Positions 51,268 to 60,387 of a DNA stretch of 63,920 nucleotides are shown here, piece after piece. Origin of the DNA: Oscillospiraceae bacterium (GTDB lineage Bacteria; Bacillota; Clostridia; Oscillospirales; Acutalibacteraceae); assembly GCA_015065505.1 (NCBI GenBank), contig SVQE01000004.1, positions 1-63,920 of the forward strand. The letters run 5' to 3'. A program made the position numbers and the translations under genes. Each line of letters begins with the position of its first letter. The stretch's first letter is position 1. The notes under the pieces are model-generated. The model searched no databases, was not told where the DNA came from, and saw nothing but the letters and a program-made list of their open reading frames with translations.

Positions 51268-51288
51268 TAAAGAAAGTGGGGTAATATT

Positions 51289-53802
51289 ATGAAAAAAGCA
51301 TTATCAATTCTGTTATCTGTAATTATGCTGCTCAGCGTATTCTCAGGTTTTTCAATCAATGCATTTGCGCTTGAGAGCGAAGGCATATGCGGCAGCAAGG
51401 CAACATATACCTTCGATTCAAAAACGGGAACCTTAACCATCAAGGGCGAGGGCAAGGTTTGCGACAGAGAGTGTGATGTGTGGGACGGCGAATGGTTTGT
51501 TGAATCACCGTTCAGAGAAAACAAAAAAATCAAAAAGCTTGTAATAAGCGAAGGAATAACGGGTTTTGGTGCGGTTTCGTTTTATAACTGCACCTCGCTC
51601 AAAAGCATTTCTTTTCCCAAGAGCTTCAGCGAACCGCATTCAATTTCTCCGCAGATGTTTGAAGGCTGCGACAGCCTTGTTTCAATAAAGGTTGCTTCGG
51701 GGAATAAGTATATGGACAGCCGTGAAAACTGCAATGCAGTTATCAGTAAAAAGTTCAGTCAAATGGAACTTGCCTGCTCGAAAACAGTCATTCCGGATTC
51801 GGTAAAAAGAATTGGCTACGGCGTTTTTTCAAACATCAAAAATCTGAAAAAGATATATATTCCCGCAAGCGTAAATCTCATATATGATTATATCAGCAAC
51901 TGCCCTAACCTTGAAAGCATTGTTGTTGATGAAAACAATGAGAAATATTCAAGCGGCAACAACTGCAACGCGCTTCTTTCAAAGGACGGAAGATATTTAT
52001 ATTCGGGTTGTAAAAACACCGTTATTCCCGAAGGCGTAGTAGATATGGATGAGAATGCTTTTTATAACTGCAAGGGCTTAAAAAGCATTAATCTTCCTGC
52101 AAGCTTCGGCGATTTTGAGTACGATGAGGAATATGATTATCCTGAAGATCTGAAAGCCTATACCTTCAAAGGCTGCACCTCGCTTGAAAGCATAAGTGTT
52201 GATGAAAACAATAAAAAGTACGACAGCAGAAACAACTGCAATGCAATTATCAAAACCGAAACGAACGAACTTATTCTCGGCTGTGAAAATACGGTTATTC
52301 CAGAAACTGTTACAAGATTGGGATTCGGTGCATTTTCGGGTGAAATGGTATGCGATAATCTAACGGAAATTTCGATTCCCGACAGTGTTGAATACATTGG
52401 CGGCAATGCATTCTCTTATTGCAAAAAGCTGAAAAATATCAAGCTTCCCGAAGGGCTAAAATCCCTTGACTGGGGCGTTTTTGAAAACTGCACCTCTCTT
52501 GAAAGCGTTAACATTCCGAAAAATATAACTGCGCTCAACAGCAGCCTTTTCCGTTACTGCACATCGCTTAAGAGCATTGAGCTTCCCGAAGGGCTTAAAA
52601 CAATCGGCTGGAATGCTTTTGATAATTGCACCTCGCTTGAGAGCATATATATTCCGAAAAAAGTCAGCGAAATAAAATACAACGCATTCATCGGCTGTTC
52701 GGGATTGAAGGAGATGAAGGTTGACCCCGAAAACAAAACCTTTGATTCGAGAAACGGCTGCAACGCGATTATTTCAACCAAGTATAACAGCCTGAAATTC
52801 GGCTGTAAGAAAAGCGTTATTCCAAATAATGTTATAAAAATTAGTCAATATGCCTTTTACGGCAACACCGCTTTGAAGAGCATAAAAATACCAAGCTCGG
52901 TTAAAACAATCGACGGCGCTTCCTTTGCTTATTGCACGGGCTTAAAGGAAATAACCCTTCCGATAGGAATAAAGAATCTCAGACGCGCCGCATTCTATTA
53001 TTCGGGCTTGACGAGTATAACAATTCCCGAAAGTGTAAAGCAGCTTGATTCAAATGTTTTCCAAGGATGCAAAAACCTTAAAACAATCAAGGTTTCTTCA
53101 AAAAACAAGACCTTCGACAGCAGGGATAAATGCAATGCGGTTATTGAAACTAAAACGAATAAGCTCATCCTCGGCTGCAAGGCAACGGTTATTCCGAAAA
53201 GCGTTAAAACCATAGGCGGAAATGCTTTTGCTTACTGTAGCGGCTTGAAGAGAATTGATATTCCGAGCGGCGTTACAAAAATCGAAAGCGCGGCTTTCGA
53301 CCATTGCACAAACTTGAAATATGTATCGCTTAACAAGTCGGTTAAAACCATTGAAACGGACGCATTTTTAAGATGCGACAGCCTGATATGCGTTTATTAT
53401 TCGGGTTCACAGAGTCAGTGGAAAAAGATAAAAATTGCAACCGTTTATACCGACCCCGACGGCTACGGCGATTATTCAACAAACTCGGCAATTCAGCGTG
53501 CGGTTAAGTTTTATAATTCCTCGCCGATAAAGCTAAGCTCCGTTAAAAACGGCAAAAAGAGCTTCACTACAAAGTGGAAAAAGATAAGCTCAGCAAAGGG
53601 ATACCAGATTCAGTACAGCACCTCAAGCGATTTCAAAAACGCAAAAACCGTTACGGTTAAGGGAAATAAAACCTTCACCAAGACTGTTAAAAATCTGAAA
53701 TCGGGAAAGAAATACTATGTTCGGGTAAGGGCGTACAAAATCAAGAATTCCGCAAAGCATTTCGGCGCATGGTCGGAATATAAAACAGTTAAAACAAAAT
53801 AG
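51289..53802 (+). CDS. secreted BspA-type leucine-rich-repeat protein with fibronectin III domain
   Basis: This 837-residue protein has a signal peptide (about 1-27). Next is the G-x-C-G-x-x-A-T-Y-T-F-D domain often seen at the start of clostridial BspA proteins. About 18 LRR_5 repeats (C-x-S-L-x-S-I-x-I-P ... I-x-x-x-A-F) follow to about residue 700. Four to five longer modules contain D-S-R-x-x-C-N-A-I-I-x-T ... L-I-x-G-C-x-x-T-V-I-P. A fibronectin type III domain ends the protein (about 745-837). No LPXTG or other anchor is visible, so it may be released or bound non-covalently. BspA-like proteins mediate adhesion and host contact. Confidence 0.95.
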   Translation: MKKALSILLSVIMLLSVFSGFSINAFALESEGICGSKATYTFDSKTGTLTIKGEGKVCDRECDVWDGEWFVESPFRENKKIKKLVISEGITGFGAVSFYNCTSLKSISFPKSFSEPHSISPQMFEGCDSLVSIKVASGNKYMDSRENCNAVISKKFSQMELACSKTVIPDSVKRIGYGVFSNIKNLKKIYIPASVNLIYDYISNCPNLESIVVDENNEKYSSGNNCNALLSKDGRYLYSGCKNTVIPEGVVDMDENAFYNCKGLKSINLPASFGDFEYDEEYDYPEDLKAYTFKGCTSLESISVDENNKKYDSRNNCNAIIKTETNELILGCENTVIPETVTRLGFGAFSGEMVCDNLTEISIPDSVEYIGGNAFSYCKKLKNIKLPEGLKSLDWGVFENCTSLESVNIPKNITALNSSLFRYCTSLKSIELPEGLKTIGWNAFDNCTSLESIYIPKKVSEIKYNAFIGCSGLKEMKVDPENKTFDSRNGCNAIISTKYNSLKFGCKKSVIPNNVIKISQYAFYGNTALKSIKIPSSVKTIDGASFAYCTGLKEITLPIGIKNLRRAAFYYSGLTSITIPESVKQLDSNVFQGCKNLKTIKVSSKNKTFDSRDKCNAVIETKTNKLILGCKATVIPKSVKTIGGNAFAYCSGLKRIDIPSGVTKIESAAFDHCTNLKYVSLNKSVKTIETDAFLRCDSLICVYYSGSQSQWKKIKIATVYTDPDGYGDYSTNSAIQRAVKFYNSSPIKLSSVKNGKKSFTTKWKKISSAKGYQIQYSTSSDFKNAKTVTVKGNKTFTKTVKNLKSGKKYYVRVRAYKIKNSAKHFGAWSEYKTVKTK

Positions 53803-53814
53803 CATTTTAATCTA

Positions 53815-53857
53815 AAAGAACAGAGGCATTCTGAAGGATTCTCTGTTCTTTATTTTT
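53815..53857 (+). terminator. terminator of the BspA-like gene
   Basis: AAAGAACAGAG / CTCTGTTCTTT followed by ATTTTT. Confidence 0.85.
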
Positions 53858-53896
53858 GCTTTTTTAAATTATTTTGTAAATTTTTGTTTTTAGATA

Positions 53897-53925
53897 TTGA
53901 GATTAAAGAAACGATATTATATAAT
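53897..53925 (+). promoter_or_regulatory. promoter of the mre operon
   Basis: TTGAGA (53897-53902), 17 bp, TATAAT (53920-53925). Confidence 0.6.
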
Positions 53926-53969
53926 ATATATTCAATTACGCAAATACCACACGAAAGTGAGAAGAATAT

Positions 53970-54950
53970 ATGATTTTTTCAAGAGAAATTGGTATCGACC
54001 TCGGAACCTCAAGCACTATTTTATGCGATAAAAGAGGACATGTTATTATCGAAGAGCCAAGCGTTGTTGCGGTTGATGTTAAATCAAAGCGCGTTCTTGC
54101 AACGGGCAGCGAGGCAAAGAATATGATTGGCAGAACTCCCGGCTCAATTGTTGCGGTAAGACCTGTTAGAGACGGCGTTATTGCCGACTTTGATATGACG
54201 GCGGATATGCTCCACGATTTTATCTACCGTTCAAGCAAGAGAAATATTTTCACAAAAACAAGCGTTGTTATCAGCGTTGCTTCCGATGTAACAGAGGTTG
54301 AAAGAAGAGCTGTTGAGGACGCTGTTCGTTCCGCAGGCGCGCAGGAGGTTGAGCTTATAGAAGCTCCCATGGCTGCCGCACTCGGCGCAGGGCTACCTGT
54401 ATTTGAAGCAACGGGCTCAATGATTATTGATATCGGCGGCGGTACCTGCGATATTGCCGTGCTTTCCCTCGGCGGAATTGCGTCGGGCAAGAGCATAAAA
54501 ATCGGCGGCGACGCATTTGATGAGGCGATTGTGAATTATATGAAGAAGGAACACAATATTCTCATCGGCGAAAGAACTGCAGAGGATATAAAAATAAAAA
54601 TCGGCTCAGCGTCGGAATACGACGGCGAGGCTGCAATGGAAATCAGAGGAAGAAATTTAACCGACGGACTTCCTGCAAGCGTTGAAATCAATTCCGCTGA
54701 TGTAAGAAATGTGTTTAAAGAGAATGTTGATGCAATAATTGCCGCAGTTAAGGAAACTCTTGAGGTAACTCTTCCCGAGCTTTCGGCAGATATTATTGAA
54801 AGAGGCATTTATTTAACAGGCGGTGCAAGCAAGCTCAGAGGACTTGCCGAGGTTATTGAAAAGGAAGTTAAAATTCCCGTAATCACATCGGAAAATCCCT
54901 CTCAGTGCGTTGCACTCGGAACATCAATCAAACTCAGAAGGGCAAGATAA
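53970..54950 (+). CDS. mreB: rod-shape protein MreB
   Basis: This bacterial actin of 326 residues polymerises under the membrane and guides side-wall peptidoglycan synthesis. Actin-fold phosphate loops are G-I-D-L-G-T-S-S-T near 8-16 and D-I-G-G-G-T-C-D near 156-163; the adenosine motif is T-G-G-A-S-K-L near 288. The hydrophobic N-terminus (M-I-F-S-R) fits direct membrane contact. It directly abuts mreC. Confidence 0.96.
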   Translation: MIFSREIGIDLGTSSTILCDKRGHVIIEEPSVVAVDVKSKRVLATGSEAKNMIGRTPGSIVAVRPVRDGVIADFDMTADMLHDFIYRSSKRNIFTKTSVVISVASDVTEVERRAVEDAVRSAGAQEVELIEAPMAAALGAGLPVFEATGSMIIDIGGGTCDIAVLSLGGIASGKSIKIGGDAFDEAIVNYMKKEHNILIGERTAEDIKIKIGSASEYDGEAAMEIRGRNLTDGLPASVEINSADVRNVFKENVDAIIAAVKETLEVTLPELSADIIERGIYLTGGASKLRGLAEVIEKEVKIPVITSENPSQCVALGTSIKLRRAR

Positions 54951-55784
54951 ATGAAAAATATTTTCAAAAGCGGAAGGTTTAAGCTTATCAGCGGAATAAT
55001 CGGTCTTTTGCTTATAGGCGCGCTTATTGCTGCGGCAAACGGACGCGGCGAAACTGTTCAGTCGGGTATTATCGGAACTGTTTTTGCGCCCTGCCATTTC
55101 GTTGCTCAGCAGATAAGCAACCTCATAGATAATATTTCAACAAACGCAGGCGGCAACGCTGTTTATGAAAAGGAAATAGATGCGTTGAATGCAGAGGTGG
55201 GCGAGCTGCGCTCTCAACTTGTTGACTATGAAAACCTCAAAACCCAAAACGAGCTTTATAAGGAATTTCTTGAGCTTAAGGAAAGCAACAAGGATTTCAA
55301 ATTTGTTGAAGCCTCCGTTATCGGGCGCGACAGCGCGGATATATATAAATCCTTCACCATAAGCAAGGGACTTGCAAGCGGAGTTAAAAAGGGCAACGCG
55401 GTTTTATACGGCAAATACATTGTCGGCGTTGTTGATAAGGTTTATCCCGATTACTCTGTTGTTAAAACCATTCTTGATGCCGATTTCAATGTTTCGGCTT
55501 ATGAAATTCTTTCAAACGAAATATCGTATGTAACGGGTAATGCAAAGCTTGCTAAAAACGGCAAGTGCAAGATGGCAAATCTTTCCTCTGCAACCGATAT
55601 TTCCTACGGCTCAATTATCTGCACCGCAGGTATAAGCGCCGATATTCCGAAGGGGCTTATTATCGGCACGGTTGATGAAATTGCCGATGAGGCAACCGAT
55701 ATTTCTTCTTATGCGGTTATTTCACCGGGCGTTGATATCGATGATATAACCTCGTGCTTTGTTTTAACTGATTTTGAACAATAA
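54951..55784 (+). CDS. mreC: rod-shape-determining protein MreC
   Basis: This 277-residue bitopic protein has one helix near 12-30, a coiled coil near 68-105 and the beta-rich MreC domain. It activates PBP2/RodA from the outer face of the membrane. The start codon follows the mreB stop with no gap. Confidence 0.94.
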   Translation: MKNIFKSGRFKLISGIIGLLLIGALIAAANGRGETVQSGIIGTVFAPCHFVAQQISNLIDNISTNAGGNAVYEKEIDALNAEVGELRSQLVDYENLKTQNELYKEFLELKESNKDFKFVEASVIGRDSADIYKSFTISKGLASGVKKGNAVLYGKYIVGVVDKVYPDYSVVKTILDADFNVSAYEILSNEISYVTGNAKLAKNGKCKMANLSSATDISYGSIICTAGISADIPKGLIIGTVDEIADEATDISSYAVISPGVDIDDITSCFVLTDFEQ

Positions 55785-55798
55785 TCCGGAGAATTGCT

Positions 55799-56326
55799 GT
55801 GGAACTCACAAAGAAAGAGAAAACAATTAAATATTGCGTATATTGTGCATTTATTGCTCTTTTTTCTCTTCTTCAGAATGTTGGAGGGCTGTGGTTTGAA
55901 ATAGGGGGAGCAAGGTGCTTTTTCCTCATACCCGTTTGCGTTATTTTCTCAATCGACGAGGATGAAAAAATATCGGCATTCTTAGGGCTTTTCGCAGGCT
56001 TTTTATGGGATGCGGTGAGTGCTCAGCATATGGGCTTTAACTGCATTTATCTGATGCTTGCGTGCTATATTTCATCAGCACTTGTTACATTTATTTTCAG
56101 GGATACCTTCAGAATTGAGTTCATTTCAACGGGCGTTATTACGTTTATATATGTTTTGCTTTACTGGCTGTTTTTCGTTCTCAGAAAAGGCGTTGAGGGC
56201 AGCGCGTTCAGCTTTTTAAGCTTCTATTTGCCCTGCTTCGTTTACACTCTTTTGATGACACCGCTGCTCTATGCGGTGCTTACACCGCTTAAACGAAAAC
56301 TCAATAAAGAACCCAAAGAGGACTAA
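55799..56326 (+). CDS. mreD: rod-shape-determining protein MreD
   Basis: This 175-residue protein has five to six membrane helices and partners MreC. GTG start with CCGGAG upstream. Typical D-A-V-S-A-Q-H-x-G-F-N-C region near 75 and a C-terminal basic tail. Confidence 0.9.
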   Translation: MELTKKEKTIKYCVYCAFIALFSLLQNVGGLWFEIGGARCFFLIPVCVIFSIDEDEKISAFLGLFAGFLWDAVSAQHMGFNCIYLMLACYISSALVTFIFRDTFRIEFISTGVITFIYVLLYWLFFVLRKGVEGSAFSFLSFYLPCFVYTLLMTPLLYAVLTPLKRKLNKEPKED

Positions 56327-56365
56327 TAAGCAGATTTATTTGTTCGAGCGCAGCGAGTAACCAAA

Positions 56366-56400
56366 ACTCGGAGCTCGGCACTCGAAACCCGAAACTATAA
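56366..56400. repeat. heptanucleotide tract (ACTCGAA family)
   Basis: ACTCGGA, GCTCGGC, ACTCGAA, ACCCGAA, ACTATAA in exact 7-bp steps, in the mreD-pbp2 intergenic space, ending at the pbp2 ribosome site. The tract would be part of the mre operon mRNA. A short CGAGCGCAGCGAG element precedes it. Confidence 0.8.
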
Positions 56401-56417
56401 AGAAAGGAGTGATTGCC

Positions 56418-58457
56418 GTGGGAAAAATCTATAAAAGTGCCAGAACAACATTGGCGCTTATAATGGTTCTTATTACGCTGTTTGGATTCGCTTTCGAGCT
56501 TTATGATATTCAGATAACGAATAAAGAATATTATGCCGCACAAAATAATACGGTTAAAACATATAAAGTTCCTCTTGAAGCAGCAAGGGGCGAAATTGTT
56601 GACAGAAACGGCAATCCTCTTGTGTTCAACCGTCAGGGCAACAGCATTGTGCTTAATGCTGCATATTTCCCGTCGGGTAAGGAAAATGATAAGCGAAACA
56701 AGATTGTTTATAATCTGATTAAGCTTTTCAATAAAAACAAGGAAGAATATGTTCACAATCTTCCGCTTAAGCTCAAGGGCGACAAGGTTGTTTTCTTCAC
56801 CGAAAAGGATGACGAAAACTATGAAAACGCCATTGCAACCATGAAGCATAAGGATATGTTCAATCTTCAGGATTACGCAACCGCGCAGAACTGCTTTGAT
56901 GCAATGGTTGAAAAATACGAGCTTGAAAGCTATGTTGAAAAATACGGCAAGGCTACCGCTCTTGAAATCGGCAACATAAGATACGAGCTTACAAGACTTC
57001 TGTTTTCGGTTTCAAATCCCGTAACTATTGCCGCGGATGTAACGGATAAAACCGTTGCGGTTGTTAAGGAAAACAACACCGTATACGAGGGCGCGGATGT
57101 AAGGGTTGTTGCATACAGGGAATATGCCGATTCAACGCTTGCGCCTCATATAATCGGAACGGTTAGAAAGATTAATGCCGAGGAATATGCGCGCCTTAAA
57201 AGCGAGGGCTACGGCATTAATGATGAAATAGGCGAATCGGGAATAGAGGCGGCTATGGAAACCTATCTCAGAGGAACTCCCGGCGAGAAAACAATTACGA
57301 TTGACGACGAGGGAAATGTTACCGAAGAGATAACCAAAGAGCCCGTTCAGGGCGACACTGTTGTTTTAACAATAGATAAGGATTTGCAGAAGCTTGCACA
57401 GGAAAAGCTCAGAACAATCTGCCGCGGAGTTGATGTTTATAATTCAACGGGTGCGGTTGTTGTTGAGGAGTGCAACAGCGGCGAGGTGCTTGCAGCTGCA
57501 AGCTATCCCGCATATGATCTAAACGATTACTACGAGCATTATTCCGAGCTTTCAAAGGAAAGGCTTACCCCGCTTTACAACCGTTTTGCACTCGGAACAT
57601 ATGCCCCTGGTTCAACCTTTAAGCCGATGATGGCGCTTGCCGCATTGCAGGAAGGCGCGATTACCGAGGACACGATTTTTGTCTGCGATAAATATATGAC
57701 CGTTGCAGGTCACACCTTCAAATGCGCCCATACTCACGGCGGTGACGATGTAAGGGGAGCGCTCAAGGATTCCTGCAATATCTTCTTCTATAACTGTGCA
57801 AAAAGACTGGGAATTGAGAAGATGAATCTCTATGGCTCAATGCTCGGTCTCGGCGAGAAAACGGGCGTTGAAATACCCGAGGCAAGAGGTATTCTTGCAG
57901 GTCCCGAATACAGAAAGCGCTTTGATATGCTCTGGGCGCCCGGTGACACGGTTCAGGCGGCTATCGGTCAGTCGGATAACCTGTTCACACCGCTTCAGCT
58001 TTGCAACTACTGTGCAACCATTGCAAACGGCGGAACAAGATATCAGATGCACTTTGTTAAATCAAGAATATCAAAGGCAACGGATATTGTTTCGGATACG
58101 GGAATAAATGTTGTTCAGACCATTGATGTAAGCGATAAAAACATCAAAATTGTTCAGGAAGGTATGCGCTACGTTGCAACCGACGGCGGACCTTACAGAG
58201 TTTTCAGCAAGCTTGATACAAAGGTTGCCTGCAAAACGGGAACATCAACGGTTATTGTTAACTCAATCAAGCATAATAACGGATTTCTTATAACCTATGC
58301 GCCTTATGAAAACCCCGAAATCAGCGTTGCTTCCGCTATTGAAATGGCGGGCTCGGGTTCTTCAACGGCTGAAATAACCTCATCTGTTATTGATTACTAT
58401 TACTCGCATAATACCAACGAAAAAAAGGCGCAAAAGGATGCAACGCTGCTAAATTAA
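56418..58457 (+). CDS. mrdA: penicillin-binding protein 2 (elongation transpeptidase)
   Basis: This 679-residue class B PBP has one N-terminal helix (about 9-28), a dimerisation/pedestal domain and the transpeptidase domain with the three active-site motifs: S-T-F-K near 399, S-C-N near 452 and K-T-G-T near 606. It crosslinks side-wall peptidoglycan with RodA and MreCD. I chose the GTG at 56418, eight bases after AAAGGAG; a GTG at 56409 overlaps that ribosome site. Confidence 0.95.
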   Translation: MGKIYKSARTTLALIMVLITLFGFAFELYDIQITNKEYYAAQNNTVKTYKVPLEAARGEIVDRNGNPLVFNRQGNSIVLNAAYFPSGKENDKRNKIVYNLIKLFNKNKEEYVHNLPLKLKGDKVVFFTEKDDENYENAIATMKHKDMFNLQDYATAQNCFDAMVEKYELESYVEKYGKATALEIGNIRYELTRLLFSVSNPVTIAADVTDKTVAVVKENNTVYEGADVRVVAYREYADSTLAPHIIGTVRKINAEEYARLKSEGYGINDEIGESGIEAAMETYLRGTPGEKTITIDDEGNVTEEITKEPVQGDTVVLTIDKDLQKLAQEKLRTICRGVDVYNSTGAVVVEECNSGEVLAAASYPAYDLNDYYEHYSELSKERLTPLYNRFALGTYAPGSTFKPMMALAALQEGAITEDTIFVCDKYMTVAGHTFKCAHTHGGDDVRGALKDSCNIFFYNCAKRLGIEKMNLYGSMLGLGEKTGVEIPEARGILAGPEYRKRFDMLWAPGDTVQAAIGQSDNLFTPLQLCNYCATIANGGTRYQMHFVKSRISKATDIVSDTGINVVQTIDVSDKNIKIVQEGMRYVATDGGPYRVFSKLDTKVACKTGTSTVIVNSIKHNNGFLITYAPYENPEISVASAIEMAGSGSSTAEITSSVIDYYYSHNTNEKKAQKDATLLN

Positions 58458-58465
58458 AAAAATTC

Positions 58466-58494
58466 TTGATTATATAATTATTTTTTGATATATT
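58466..58494 (+). promoter_or_regulatory. promoter of the mgsA-like gene
   Basis: TTGATT (58466-58471), 17 bp, TATATT (58489-58494). Confidence 0.5.
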
Positions 58495-58547
58495 AGACTG
58501 TAGTAGTATATATTTTTTGAACTATGGACATTGTCCGGGAGGAAACT

Positions 58548-58958
58548 ATGAATATCGCTCTTATAGCACACGACGCAAAAAAAGAACTACTTGTTCAGTT
58601 TTGTATTGCGTATTGCGGCATTATCAGCCGTCACGACATATGTGCAACAGGAACAACGGGAAAGCTCGTTAAAGAAGCAACGGGTCTTGATATTAATTGC
58701 TTTTTAAGCGGCTCTCAGGGAGGCGGTCAGCAGGTTGCAAGCCGTATTGCCTGCAACGAAATAGACCTTTTGATATTCTTCCGAGACCCACTCACTGCAA
58801 AGCCCCACGAGCCAAACGATAACGATTTGCTCAGGCTTTGTGATGTTCACAACATACCGTATGCAACTAATATTGCAACCGCGGAGGCATTAATAAGAGG
58901 AATTGAGCGCGGCGATTTTGAATGGCGCGAAATTGTAAATCCTCGCTATAACAGATAA
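58548..58958 (+). CDS. mgsA: methylglyoxal synthase homologue lacking two catalytic aspartates
   Basis: This 136-residue MGS-like-domain protein aligns without gaps to Escherichia coli MgsA with a constant offset of 11. His8 (E. coli His19), Asp80 (Asp91) and His87 (His98) are kept. The catalytic base Asp71 is Gly60 here (S-Q-G-G-G-Q-Q instead of G-G-D-Q-Q) and Asp101 is Asn90. The phosphate-site T-G-T-T-G-K is intact. It may bind dihydroxyacetone phosphate or another phosphate without forming methylglyoxal, or use a shifted residue. The ATG at 58548 follows GGGAGGAAA. Confidence 0.9.
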   Translation: MNIALIAHDAKKELLVQFCIAYCGIISRHDICATGTTGKLVKEATGLDINCFLSGSQGGGQQVASRIACNEIDLLIFFRDPLTAKPHEPNDNDLLRLCDVHNIPYATNIATAEALIRGIERGDFEWREIVNPRYNR

Positions 58959-58968
58959 GATAAACGAC

Positions 58969-58993
58969 GGGTGACGAGCTTTGCTTGTCACCC
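58969..58993 (+). terminator. probable terminator after the mgsA-like gene
   Basis: GGGTGACGAGC / GCTTGTCACCC with TTT loop and one G-T pair, followed by TTAAAACAATTTTT. The T-run is weak. Confidence 0.55.
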
Positions 58994-59030
58994 TTAAAAC
59001 AATTTTTAGGACAAGTTTCAGGAGAATCAT

Positions 59031-60371
59031 ATGGCTTTAGTAACCAAGGCAATCAAAGGAACAAAGGATGTTTTGCCAAACGAGGTTTATAAAAACCAAT
59101 ACATAGAAGCAACCTGCAGGGCGGCTGCAGAGAATTGCGGATTCAAAGAAATAAGAACACCCGTTTTTGAACACACCGAGCTTTTTCAGCGCGGTGTAGG
59201 CGACACAACGGATGTTGTTCAGAAAGAGATGTATACCTTCGATGATAAGGGCGGCAGGTCTATAACTCTTCGCCCCGAGGGCACTGCAGGCGCAGCGCGC
59301 TCCTTCCTTGAAAACGGACTCAGCAATGAAACGCTTCCGCAGAAGGTTTGCTATTTAACCTCCTGCTATCGCTACGAAAAACCGCAGGCAGGCAGACTCC
59401 GCGAATTCCATCAGTTCGGCGTTGAATGCTTCGGCGCAAGCGAGGCTATTGCGGACGCCGAGATTATTGCGCTCGCAAATCAGATTTTCAGCGAACTCGG
59501 CGTTAACGAAATCCACCTTGAAATCAATTCAATAGGCTGTCCCGAATGCAGAAAGGCATACCACGAAGCGCTTAAAGAATATTTCTCATCAAGGCAGGAC
59601 GAGCTTTGCGGCAACTGCAAGGAAAGACTTGAACGCAACCCGATGCGCCTTTTAGACTGCAAGGTGCCAACCTGCAAGGAAATTGCAAAGGATGCGCCCG
59701 TTGTGCTTGATTATCTCTGCGATGAATGCAAAGAGCATTTTGAAAAGGTTAAAAAATACCTTGATGCAATGAATATTGCATACACGGTTAATCCGAAAAT
59801 CGTTCGCGGACTTGACTACTACACAAAAACCGTTTTTGAGTTTGTTGCCGATTCAATCGGCGCGCAGGGAACAGTTTGCGGCGGCGGAAGATACGACGGT
59901 CTTATTGAAGAGCTCGGCGGTCAGAAAACACCGTCGCTCGGCTTCGGAATGGGTCTTGAAAGGCTTCAGCTTGTTATGGAAGCTCAGGGCTGCGAATTTC
60001 CCGAACCCGAACGCCCCGATTTATTTATTGCGGCGCTCGGCGAAAAGGCGGAGCTTAAGGCAGTTGAAATCGCAAAGGATATGCGCGACGAGGGCTTCTC
60101 GGTTATTTACGATTTAAACGGAAGGTCGCTAAGGGCGCAGATGAAATATGCCGATAAGCTCGGCGCAAAATTCAATGTTGTTCTCGGTGAGAGCGAGGTT
60201 GAAGAGGGCAAAGCAAAGCTTAAAAATATGAACAGCGGCGAGAGCAGCGATATTGATTTAACAACCTTTGTTTCGGGCTTTTATTCAATCAGTATGGATG
60301 AATCGCTTAAAGACCTTGAAATAAACGGCGAGGCATTTGATTTCAATTCGCTTTTCGGTCTTGGAAACTAA
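59031..60371 (+). CDS. hisS: histidyl-tRNA synthetase
   Basis: This class II synthetase of 446 residues charges tRNA-His. Motif 2 (Y-R-Y-E-K-P-Q-A-G-R-L-R-E-F-H-Q near 112) and the HisA signature L-D-Y-Y-T-K-T near 263 with G-G-G-R-Y-D near 288 are intact. Four Cys (C-P-E-C and C-D-E-C type) near 170-225 form a likely zinc site seen in many clostridial enzymes. TTCAGGAGAATC precedes the ATG. Confidence 0.97.
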   Translation: MALVTKAIKGTKDVLPNEVYKNQYIEATCRAAAENCGFKEIRTPVFEHTELFQRGVGDTTDVVQKEMYTFDDKGGRSITLRPEGTAGAARSFLENGLSNETLPQKVCYLTSCYRYEKPQAGRLREFHQFGVECFGASEAIADAEIIALANQIFSELGVNEIHLEINSIGCPECRKAYHEALKEYFSSRQDELCGNCKERLERNPMRLLDCKVPTCKEIAKDAPVVLDYLCDECKEHFEKVKKYLDAMNIAYTVNPKIVRGLDYYTKTVFEFVADSIGAQGTVCGGGRYDGLIEELGGQKTPSLGFGMGLERLQLVMEAQGCEFPEPERPDLFIAALGEKAELKAVEIAKDMRDEGFSVIYDLNGRSLRAQMKYADKLGAKFNVVLGESEVEEGKAKLKNMNSGESSDIDLTTFVSGFYSISMDESLKDLEINGEAFDFNSLFGLGN

Positions 60372-60387
60372 TTCCACGGAGGAAAAT

